A stretch of 6,401 nucleotides of DNA from Desulfocicer vacuolatum DSM 3385 (GTDB lineage: Bacteria > Desulfobacterota > Desulfobacteria > Desulfobacterales > SURF-7): assembly GCA_945870015.1 (NCBI GenBank), contig CAMBQS010000204.1, positions 1 through 6,401 on the forward strand, given 5' to 3'. Shown here one piece after another: positions 1 through 4,710 of this stretch. Under the pieces are notes generated by a model. The model had not been told where the DNA came from. It searched no databases and saw only the letters and a list, made by a program, of their open reading frames with translations. Within the stretch, counting starts at the first letter, position 1. The number at the start of each line of letters is the position of its first letter. Both the position numbers and the translations under genes were made by a program.

Positions 1-1
1 C

Positions 2-199
2 GAGATGAACGGCCGGGATTTGGCCAGAACCCTGTTGTCGCTTTATCCAAACCTCAAGCGATTGTTCATGTCCGGCTATACAGCGAATGTGATCGCCCAC
101 CATGGCGTATTAGATGAAGGCGTGCAGTTTATTCAGAAACCGTTCGGAAAGCAGAATCTGGCAATCAAGGTGCGGGAGGCGCTGGACGAAGCGAAATAG
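2..199 (+). CDS. Response-regulator receiver domain, C-terminal fragment (probably of a hybrid sensor histidine kinase)
   Basis: Only the last 65 codons are present; the frame is open to the left edge (E-M-N-G-R-D-L...) and ends at TAG 197-199. The visible part covers the second half of a CheY-like receiver: the MNGRDL segment that normally follows the phospho-Asp loop, a helix (LARTLLSLYP), the beta-4 strand with its switch residue (LFMSGYT), and the conserved beta-5 Lys-Pro (FIQKPF) before the last helix. The phospho-accepting Asp lies outside the window. The protein stops just after the final receiver helix, so the receiver is C-terminal. This exact style (MNGRDL...LFMSGYTANVIAHHGVL...QKPF) is typical of receivers at the C-terminus of PAS-containing hybrid histidine kinases in Desulfobacterota, but a stand-alone regulator cannot be excluded. 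It would act in cytoplasmic phosphotransfer; the signal is unknown. The identity of the domain is secure and the parent architecture is inferred. Confidence 0.88.
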   Translation, partial: EMNGRDLARTLLSLYPNLKRLFMSGYTANVIAHHGVLDEGVQFIQKPFGKQNLAIKVREALDEAK

Positions 200-362
200 G
201 CAACTCAACAATCATTATCCGATTCATGCATTATAGATACTCCGATTTCTTGTCGGACCAAGCTGAATGCCCATCTGACAAAGGTTTAGGGTAAAAAAAC
301 AGGCGGCTTTGGGTCTTAAGGCGATGTTTTTGACATCAAAAAGAGCATTCTAAGCAAAGAAT
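200..362. other. Intergenic stretch without a recognisable gene
   Basis: Between the receiver stop codon and the RHS-like remnant I see no gene, promoter or convincing terminator. Two small hairpins are possible, TCCGA(241-245)/TCGGA(253-257) and GATGT(323-327)/ACATC(333-337), each with a 5-bp stem and without a proper T-run, so neither is called as a terminator. The whole gene-free interval between the receiver and the toxin start is about 350 bp; its right half holds the RHS remnant and the toxin promoter. Confidence 0.5.
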
Positions 363-492
363 ACCAGGATCAAGACAACTCTGGTCATGGACCCGGTCCA
401 TCCGAAAAACAACCTGATCACCATGTTTGAATACAGCAGCGAAAACAAGCTGCTGAAGCAGACCGGCCCGGAAGGCAACCAGATCCGCAATC
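363..492 (+). pseudogene. Decayed RHS/YD-repeat protein fragment
   Basis: The plus-strand frame that later becomes the toxin frame reads through this stretch without stops (from after TAA 351-353). It encodes segments such as VMDPVHPKNNLITMFEY and SSENKLLKQTGPEGNQIRN. These resemble the RHS/YD repeat pattern, roughly T-Y-x-Y-D-x-x-G/N-R-L-x-x-x-T-D-P-x-G-N: FEY matches YxY, SSENKL matches DxxNRL, and KQTGPEGNQ matches the TDPxGN turn. About one and a half repeats survive, with no start codon context of its own, no signal sequence and no continuation on either side. A computed ORF starting at ATG 387 would fuse this fragment to the PIN toxin, but there is no ribosome binding site at 387 and an excellent one at the PIN start, so I treat it as a relic. 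The base composition here is visibly more GC-rich than the toxin-antitoxin genes that follow. The assignment is by motif resemblance only. Confidence 0.42.
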
Positions 493-494
493 TG

Positions 495-522
495 TTGACA
501 AATTCCACAATTGTTGTACAAT
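495..522 (+). promoter_or_regulatory. Sigma-70-type promoter of the toxin-antitoxin operon
   Basis: A perfect -35 box TTGACA (495-500) is followed after 16 bp by TACAAT (517-522), a 5/6 match to the -10 consensus. Transcription would start near 529, giving a leader of about 22 nt with the GGAG ribosome binding site at 542-545 ahead of the toxin ATG at 552. The promoter begins right where the RHS-like fragment ends. No transcript data are available, but box quality and distance are good. Confidence 0.72.
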
Positions 523-525
523 TGT
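507..525. promoter_or_regulatory. Candidate autoregulatory operator: two palindromic ACAATTGT boxes
   Basis: The self-complementary octamer ACAATTGT occurs twice, at 507-514 and 518-525. The copies start 11 bp apart, that is, one helical turn, and are on the same face of the DNA. A third palindrome, TTGTACAA (514-521), bridges them. The array overlaps the spacer and the whole -10 box of the promoter. Phd/YefM-type antitoxins normally repress their own operon by binding short palindromes at this position as cooperative dimers, so this is the expected operator; which of the palindromes is the true site is an inference. Confidence 0.6.
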
Positions 526-551
526 CTAAAATTCAAATCTTGGAGCCCGAT

Positions 552-944
552 ATGGACATTGTAATTGATACAAGCGCTTTGATCGCGGTAATCGTTGGGG
601 AACCTGAACGATCTAAAATCATCACAATAACCGCCGGGAATACGCTGATAGGGCCTGGCTCCATACCTTGGGAAATCGGCAATGCGTTTTCGGCAATGTT
701 TAAGCAGGATCGGATAACACTTGATGACGCCAGAAAGGGACTGAATATATTTCAGAGCATCCCCCTCAGATATGTCGAAATAGACATCCCCAATGCATTG
801 CGACTGTCAAAAGAAATAAAGATGTATGCCTATGATGCATACCTATTGGACTGCGCTAAACGGTATAAGTCCCCCCTTTTGACTTTGGATGGAAAATTAA
901 AGTCGGCCGCCCAAAGCATCAACATTGAAACGTTGGAGGTTTAA
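552..944 (+). CDS. PIN-domain toxin of a type II toxin-antitoxin system (VapC-like ribonuclease)
   Basis: This is a 130-residue protein, the usual size for VapC-like PIN toxins, which are Mg/Mn-dependent RNases that inhibit translation. The four expected acidic active-site residues are visible: D6 in MDIVIDTSAL, E41 in PWEIGNAF, D95 in YDAYLLDCA, and D113 in LTLDGKL. The start at 552 is chosen because GGAG (542-545) lies 6 bases upstream and because the PIN beta-1 strand begins at once; the ATG at 387 in the same frame would add 55 residues of RHS-like sequence in front of it. The stop codon is one base away from the antitoxin ATG, so the two are co-transcribed and probably translationally coupled. 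The toxin is the first gene of the pair, opposite to the usual vapBC order. The RNA target cannot be read from the sequence. The family call is secure; activity is inferred. Confidence 0.9.
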   Translation: MDIVIDTSALIAVIVGEPERSKIITITAGNTLIGPGSIPWEIGNAFSAMFKQDRITLDDARKGLNIFQSIPLRYVEIDIPNALRLSKEIKMYAYDAYLLDCAKRYKSPLLTLDGKLKSAAQSINIETLEV

Positions 945-945
945 T

Positions 946-1164
946 ATGCAAGTCTATACATATTCGGAAGCCAGACAAAAGCTTGCCGCAGTACTTGAAC
1001 AGGCAGAAAGTACCGGTAAGGTATTAATTCGCAGAAAAGATGGTCGAACTTTTGCGTTAATTCCTGATCAAGCCGCATCTTCTCCTTTAGATGTGCCTTT
1101 TATAAAAGTAAATATCACAACAAAAGAGATTGTAGATATCGTTAGAAAAGGAAGAGAAAGGTAA
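946..1164 (+). CDS. Phd/YefM-like antitoxin partner of the PIN toxin
   Basis: This is a 72-residue protein starting at ATG 946, one base after the toxin stop codon, with GGAGG (935-939) inside the end of the toxin gene, 6 bases from the start. An in-frame ATG at 925 would overlap the toxin and add MKRWRFN without a matching ribosome binding site. Residues 1-40 (MQVYTYSEARQKLAAVLEQA... then VLIRRKDGRTFALIP) have the beta-alpha-alpha-beta layout of the Phd/YefM DNA-binding dimer fold, with YSEARQKL as the signature. Residues 49-72 (DVPFIKVNITTKEIVDIVRKGRER) form the expected C-terminal segment that wraps around the toxin. It should neutralise the PIN toxin and repress the operon through the palindromes at 507-525. 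A Phd/YefM antitoxin with a PIN toxin is a known pairing, but the order here is reversed. Confidence 0.84.
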   Translation: MQVYTYSEARQKLAAVLEQAESTGKVLIRRKDGRTFALIPDQAASSPLDVPFIKVNITTKEIVDIVRKGRER

Positions 1165-1191
1165 AACCATTTGCTGCATCGAATAGGGAAA

Positions 1192-1233
1192 ATACAATCA
1201 TGAGATTACAGGATGGATTTTCTATGATTGTAT
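1192..1233. terminator. Perfect 10-bp inverted repeat between convergent genes (possible terminator)
   Basis: ATACAATCAT (1192-1201) and ATGATTGTAT (1224-1233) are exact reverse complements separated by a 22-nt loop. The repeat lies between the antitoxin stop (1164) and the stop of the leftward serine protease gene (1250). Read on the minus strand the stem is followed by TTTTCCC, a short T-run, so it may end the protease transcript; on the plus strand only GCAAATTT follows. The stem is AT-rich and the loop is large, so it would be a weak intrinsic terminator. A protein-binding palindrome or the end of a mobile unit are alternatives. Confidence 0.45.
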
Positions 1234-1249
1234 GCAAATTTACACTGAA

Positions 1250-2203
1250 CTATTTCACCGTCCGGGAACGATCTTCCTCTGATTTTGTTTCCCAGCTTCC
1301 ATTTCGGATCATATCCAGAAATTCGCGTACCTGAGAACTGGGTACGGCAAAGCCGATTCCCTCTCCTGAAGCGGCCGTGGCTGTATTCATGCCAACCCAG
1401 GCGCCGGTCAGGGTAATCAGCGGGCCGCCGGAGGAACCTGGATTGATGGCTGCGTCGGTTTGAATGAAATTGATCTGCCGGCCCTCTTTTTCCGTGATCC
1501 GGGAAAGATGCCGTCCGGTATGGCTGATGATACCGGAAGTGACCGTATGCCCCAGGCCAAGAGGATTGCCGACGGCAATCACCATATTGCCGGAATCCAC
1601 CTCATCTGAATTTCCCATGGGAAGCACTGGAAATTTCTTCTCCTCCCCTACAACCTTTAAAAGGGCGATATCATATTCCGGATCGCGGGCCACAATGATC
1701 ACCTCATGATCCACATCATCCTGGGTTTTCACCTTTACTTTTTCCGCCCGTTCAATCACATGGTTGTTGGTCAACAGATACCCGGAGGAATGGATAAAAA
1801 ACCCGGAACCTAGGCCGATCCCCGGCAACTGAACACCCAATCCAGGGCCCAGAAACGGAATCGGCAGAAGATGAATCCGATACGGTGTCTTGGTTTGTGC
1901 ATATACACTCACGACAGCAGGCCTGGATCGCTCGGCAACCTCCCGGATGAGATTGGTGCGAAAAACCATATCCTTCACTGTCTGGTCTGCCTCGACAAGC
2001 AGGGCATCTGACGGAACACCTTTCAGCTCGTTTGCCGAAGGATGAAACATTTTCGGCCCGCCGCGAGCACCAGTATCCACATCGATGTGCACACAACCGG
2101 ATAAAAGAACCGCGATAACCAGAAAGACGGTGTAATGAGTAGCTGTTTTGATGGTATCTCTCCTTTTTTTCCTGATCAAACCAGACCTGACGGTTTTTTT
2201 CAA
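1250..2203 (-). CDS. HtrA/DegP-like trypsin-type serine protease, lipoprotein, without PDZ domain
   Basis: Numbered from the TTG at 2203 the protein has 317 residues. It has a hydrophobic segment (about 25-36) ending in the lipobox LLSGC with the lipidated Cys at 37, then a linker, then a trypsin-like fold. The catalytic triad is visible: H148 in LLTNNHVI, D178 in DPEYDIALLKV, and S258 in NPGSSGGPL. The oxyanion/specificity regions GNPLGLGHTVTSGIIS and GIGFAVPS are those of the HtrA (S1C) family. The protein ends about 30 residues after GFAVPS, so the PDZ domains of DegP/DegQ/DegS are missing. It should be anchored in an envelope membrane facing the periplasm and may degrade or process misfolded proteins; the substrate is unknown. 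The coordinates give the longest frame with an accepted start codon (TTG), but no ribosome binding site precedes it. TTG 2179 is another option, and the ATC at 2152-2150 has the best site (see separate entry), giving 300 residues. The gene is convergent with the toxin-antitoxin module. Confidence 0.85.
   Translation of the reverse strand: MKKTVRSGLIRKKRRDTIKTATHYTVFLVIAVLLSGCVHIDVDTGARGGPKMFHPSANELKGVPSDALLVEADQTVKDMVFRTNLIREVAERSRPAVVSVYAQTKTPYRIHLLPIPFLGPGLGVQLPGIGLGSGFFIHSSGYLLTNNHVIERAEKVKVKTQDDVDHEVIIVARDPEYDIALLKVVGEEKKFPVLPMGNSDEVDSGNMVIAVGNPLGLGHTVTSGIISHTGRHLSRITEKEGRQINFIQTDAAINPGSSGGPLITLTGAWVGMNTATAASGEGIGFAVPSSQVREFLDMIRNGSWETKSEEDRSRTVK
2150..2164 (-). promoter_or_regulatory. 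Strong Shine-Dalgarno followed by ATC: probable true start of the serine protease
   Basis: On the minus strand AGGAGAG (2164-2158) is followed after 5 bases (ATACC) by ATC (2152-2150), in frame with the protease. Starting here the product would begin MKTATHYTVF and reach the lipobox Cys as residue 20, a textbook lipoprotein signal peptide. No ATG, GTG or TTG occurs at this spacing. Either the gene uses a rare ATC start, or a single G-to-C change or sequencing error has altered an ATG, or the TTG codons at 2203 or 2179 are used despite weak or absent ribosome binding sites. Confidence 0.5.
2175..2203 (-). promoter_or_regulatory. Candidate promoter of the serine protease gene
   Basis: On the minus strand TTGAAA (2203-2198, 5/6 match to -35) is followed after 17 bp by TTTGAT (2180-2175, 4/6 match to -10). 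Transcription would begin near 2168, immediately before the AGGAGAG site. If this promoter is real, neither the TTG at 2203 nor the one at 2179 can be the start codon from this transcript, which supports the ATC start. Modest box quality keeps the confidence low; read-through from the DUF255 gene upstream is an alternative source of transcript. Confidence 0.35.
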
Positions 2204-2255
2204 GTGGTTATGTGGAAATTGGCAGGGTAACTGAATTTGGAAATGATTCCTTTTT

Positions 2256-2364
2256 TATTCCCCCATCGAGGGGGGCCAGGGGGGTGTCTTGATGTTTAAT
2301 GTAGAAGCATTTGTAAAAAAAACGATTATTTACACCCCCCCTTACCCCCCTCAAGGGGGGAATA
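2256..2364. repeat. REP/MITE-like element with inverted C-run/G-run arms
   Basis: A left arm (2256-2287) and a right arm (2332-2364) are imperfect reverse complements of one another, about 32-33 bp each, around a 44-bp AT-rich core. The left arm reads TATT, C5, ATCGA, G6, CCA, G6, TGT; the right arm reads ACA, C7, TTA, C6, TCAA, G6, AATA. Each arm also folds on itself (C-run/G-run with a 4-5 nt loop). The outermost bases are TA on both sides, compatible with a TA target duplication, though TA is itself palindromic. The element fills the space between the protease gene and the DUF255 stop codon, 2 bp from that stop. It codes for nothing. It may be a non-autonomous mobile repeat and may also act as an mRNA end or stabiliser for the DUF255 transcript. 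Confidence 0.7.
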
Positions 2365-2366
2365 CT

Positions 2367-4553
2367 TTATGGCACAATTTCTGTCCGGATCAGAATTTCT
2401 GATAGTTCCCTTGAATCGGTTACCGGTTGCCGACATGCATGGTCGATACATACGTATGCTGCTGGTTTACCGTTCAGTGGCCTGACATCCTTTAAATAGT
2501 CATAAGAACAGATTTTTTGCCATCCTTGTTCTTTATCGGCAAGGAAAACCGTTTTCCCGGGATGGGCAATACCATAAACCGCTTTCAGCAGCTCCCAGGT
2601 ATCCGGATCTGTCTTTTCCCCTGCAATCGCAATCTGAACCGGTCGGGTCAGAATGGTTCCCAATGTGACCAGCATCTGCGGTGCGGAAGCAGGATGCAGA
2701 TTTGGGTTGGAAAAGGCGGATATCATAATTTTCCGGGCCTTGGACTGGAAATAATCGTTTCCCGTATACAGGGAAAGCTTCCATAAAGACAGAGAAGCAA
2801 TGGAACCGGCTGCCGGAAGAACATTATCCCCCTCTTCCTTGATTCGCAGAAGCAGATTTTGATCATGATCCTCCCGGGTCATGAACAGGTTCCCTTTCTG
2901 AGAATCCAAAAAGAGTTCGATCAGCCCGGAGGCAAGACTTTTCGCCCATTCCAACCATCGGAAATCAAAGCCGGATTCATACAGATCAATCAGACCTTGA
3001 GTTAAAAAAGAATAGTCTGAGGCCATGCCGTAAATTTTCCGCTCCCCCTGCCGCCAGATCCGGTACAGTTGACCTGTCTGGTCGTCATACAACCGGGTAT
3101 GAATGAATTCCGCTGCTTTTCCGGCCGCATCCAGATAAACCGTTTTACCGGTTGCCTGATATGCCCTCGCCAGGGCAGAGATCATCAAACCATTCCAGGA
3201 TACAATGATCTTATCATCCAGATGGGGATGGGGTCGTTCTGACCGGTGTTTCAACAGATCGGATTTTGCATCGGCAAGGATCCTGACAACTTCGGATTCA
3301 GACTGGTGAAAATGCGTTGCTGCCTCCCCAATGGTATGTTGGGCATACAGGATATTCTTATTTCTGAACTCTCCGGACGGATCGGATACGACATTCCCTC
3401 CGGGTTCAAGACCATACAGGTAACGGAAAATGGGAAACGCTTCCGGATTCAGGATGGTTTGGATTTCCTCATATTCCCAAACATAAAAAGCGCCCTCCTC
3501 CTTTTGATGTTCCGATGAAGAACCGGTCTGGGTTCCCGGAAGGCTGTCCGCGTCCTGTGCGGAAAAAAATCCGCCTTCCGGATGGGTCATCTCCCGTAAA
3601 ACATACTGGATGGTATCCTCGGCAACATCCAGATAGAATGGATCCCCGCTGATCTGATAAGCCAGAAGATAGGTGGATGCCAACTGGGCATTATCATACA
3701 GCATTTTTTCAAAATGCGGCACATGCCAGGCTGCATCGACAGAATACCGGTGAAATCCGCCTCCCAGTTGGTCATAGATCCCCCCTCTTGCCATGGATTT
3801 GAGTGTGTGGAAAACCATATTTCCGGCATGTTGGCCGGAAGCATGATCTTTTTTCCAATGCGCATAAAACAGCATGAAATTCAAAATGGACGGCGAAGGG
3901 AATTTGGGCGCACGGCCAAATCCGCCCTGATCCGGATCATAACTTTTTTGAAAAACGTGAAATGCTTCATCCATCAGGGATGAATCGAGCTTCTGTTCCG
4001 GTGATGCGGTGGAGCGGTTTTCAGACAAATGGCTTCGCAACATCCGTGTCAATGTATCTGCCGAGCCGATTATTTTTGCCCGCTGCTCCGGGTTTTTCCA
4101 GGCTTTTCCAATCTGAACCAGCAGATCCGGCCATGCCATCATCCCGGGACGCGGTAGCCTGGGAAAATAGGTGCCTCCAAAAAACGGTTTCAGATCCGTC
4201 GGGGTGAGAAACACGTTCAAAGGCCATCCTGCTGATCCGGTCATGGCGGAAACCGCTGTAATATAAACCTTATCCAGATCCGGCCTTTCTTCCCGGTCGA
4301 TTTTAATACAGGTGAAATATTGATTCATGATTTCGGCAACCCCTTGATCTGAAAAAGATTCATGCGCCATGACATGACACCAGTGACAGGTCGAATAGCC
4401 AATGGAAACCAGGATCGGCCGATCCTGTTTCCGGGCATCCTCAAACGCTTCCTCTCCCCATGGATACCAGTCTACCGGATTATCCGCATGCTGCAGAAGG
4501 TATGGACTTTTTTCATGAACCAGACGGTTTGGGGTTGATCGCTGCTTTTTCAT
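2367..4553 (-). CDS. Thioredoxin-like/DUF255 protein, YyaL/SPATA20 family
   Basis: This is a 728-residue protein, normal length for the family. Residues about 5-170 form the thioredoxin-like DUF255 domain: the signature NRLVHEKSPYLLQHADNPVDWYPW (residues 9-32), the C56-H-W-C59 motif in YSTCHWCHVM, KIDREERPDLDKVY (84-97), GWPLNVFLTP with the cis-Pro position (109-118) and PFFGGTYFP (123-131). The rest is an alpha/alpha-toroid of the glycosidase/N-acylglucosamine-epimerase-like type, with conserved DQLGGGFHRYSVD (261-273), HFEKMLYDNAQL (280-291) and DDKIIVSWNGL (446-456). The C-terminus has the usual cysteine pair (C702, C707). No signal peptide is seen, so it is cytoplasmic. The biochemical role of the family is unsettled; a redox or sugar-related role is only suggested by its folds. 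ATG 4553 is chosen for AAGGAGG (4559-4565) five bases upstream and because the family signature starts at once. An open frame continues upstream to 4961 through the intergenic region and antisense to cooS; this is not coding. Confidence 0.93.
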   Translation of the reverse strand: MKKQRSTPNRLVHEKSPYLLQHADNPVDWYPWGEEAFEDARKQDRPILVSIGYSTCHWCHVMAHESFSDQGVAEIMNQYFTCIKIDREERPDLDKVYITAVSAMTGSAGWPLNVFLTPTDLKPFFGGTYFPRLPRPGMMAWPDLLVQIGKAWKNPEQRAKIIGSADTLTRMLRSHLSENRSTASPEQKLDSSLMDEAFHVFQKSYDPDQGGFGRAPKFPSPSILNFMLFYAHWKKDHASGQHAGNMVFHTLKSMARGGIYDQLGGGFHRYSVDAAWHVPHFEKMLYDNAQLASTYLLAYQISGDPFYLDVAEDTIQYVLREMTHPEGGFFSAQDADSLPGTQTGSSSEHQKEEGAFYVWEYEEIQTILNPEAFPIFRYLYGLEPGGNVVSDPSGEFRNKNILYAQHTIGEAATHFHQSESEVVRILADAKSDLLKHRSERPHPHLDDKIIVSWNGLMISALARAYQATGKTVYLDAAGKAAEFIHTRLYDDQTGQLYRIWRQGERKIYGMASDYSFLTQGLIDLYESGFDFRWLEWAKSLASGLIELFLDSQKGNLFMTREDHDQNLLLRIKEEGDNVLPAAGSIASLSLWKLSLYTGNDYFQSKARKIMISAFSNPNLHPASAPQMLVTLGTILTRPVQIAIAGEKTDPDTWELLKAVYGIAHPGKTVFLADKEQGWQKICSYDYLKDVRPLNGKPAAYVCIDHACRQPVTDSRELSEILIRTEIVP

Positions 4554-4558
4554 GCTCG

Positions 4559-4565
4559 CCTCCTT
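4559..4565 (-). promoter_or_regulatory. Shine-Dalgarno AAGGAGG fixing the DUF255 start
   Basis: The minus strand reads AAGGAGG, a perfect anti-16S match, five bases (CGAGC) before ATG 4553. It settles the start against the 136-residue longer open frame upstream. Confidence 0.9.
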
Positions 4566-4599
4566 AAAACAGATACACTCTCGGATGAATAAAACGGTC

Positions 4600-4627
4600 T
4601 TGACAAAAAAAATGAAGCAATTATCTT
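4600..4627 (+). promoter_or_regulatory. Candidate cooS promoter P1
   Basis: A perfect -35 TTGACA (4600-4605) is followed after 16 bp by TATCTT (4622-4627, 4/6). Transcription would start near 4634, inside or next to the 17-bp palindrome, giving a leader of about 77 nt whose 5' end could form a 7-bp hairpin (AUGCCAC/GUGGCAU, 3-nt loop). An alternative promoter P2 is TTGATA (4626-4631, 5/6), 17 bp, CATAGT (4649-4654, 4/6), starting near 4661. The sequence cannot decide between the two; both are overlapped or bordered by the palindromes. Confidence 0.5.
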
Positions 4628-4633
4628 GATAAT
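4620..4633. promoter_or_regulatory. 14-bp palindrome ATTATC-TT-GATAAT over the -10 boxes
   Basis: ATTATC (4620-4625) and GATAAT (4628-4633) are exact reverse complements with a 2-bp spacer. The palindrome covers the -10 box of cooS P1 and most of the -10 box of the leftward DUF255 promoter. It is one base from the 17-bp palindrome to its right. It may be a second operator, or only the by-product of two opposed AT-rich -10 elements. Confidence 0.4.
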
Positions 4634-4657
4634 AATGCCACATTGTGGCATAGTCAA
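4629..4657 (-). promoter_or_regulatory. Promoter of the DUF255 gene, with the palindrome as its spacer
   Basis: On the minus strand TTGACT (4657-4652, 5/6 to -35) is followed after exactly 17 bp by TATTAT (4634-4629, 5/6 to -10). The transcript would start near 4622 and have a leader of about 68 nt before ATG 4553. The 17 spacer bases are precisely the palindrome ATGCCACATTGTGGCAT. Its -10 box lies immediately beside that of the opposing cooS P1, so polymerase could hardly occupy both at once. Confidence 0.65.
4635..4651. promoter_or_regulatory. Perfect 17-bp palindrome ATGCCACATTGTGGCAT, probable shared operator
   Basis: ATGCCACA (4635-4642) and TGTGGCAT (4644-4651) are exact reverse complements around T4643. 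The site fills the spacer of the leftward promoter and covers the start region of cooS P1, or the spacer and -10 edge of P2. A dimeric regulator bound here would affect both divergent genes. The half-site TGTGGCA distantly recalls CRP-type TGTGA half-sites, but the spacing between half-sites is too short for a classical CRP/FNR site, so the regulator is not identified. Confidence 0.62.
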
Positions 4658-4710
4658 TCCATGATACTGCCGGAAAATCATAATAATCCATTCCATGAAG
4701 GGAGGAAAAA

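Noticed and set aside
241..337. Two 5-bp hairpins as a terminator for the receiver gene
   Set aside because: The stems are short and neither is followed by a T-run on the plus strand.
336..536. Minus-strand 66-residue open frame
   Set aside because: It lies opposite the RHS relic and the toxin promoter, and has no recognisable motif or ribosome binding site.
387..551. N-terminal extension of the PIN toxin from ATG 387
   Set aside because: There is no ribosome binding site at 387, the segment contains the toxin promoter and RHS-like sequence, and the PIN fold starts right at 552 behind GGAG.
2260..2360. CRISPR array in the C-run/G-run region
   Set aside because: There are only two repeat arms, they are inverted rather than direct, and there is no series of spacers.
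4635..4651. CooA, CRP or FNR binding site
   Set aside because: The half-sites are contiguous around one base, whereas CRP/FNR-type sites have half-sites spaced by several bases, and the half-site bases do not match; the regulator is left unnamed.
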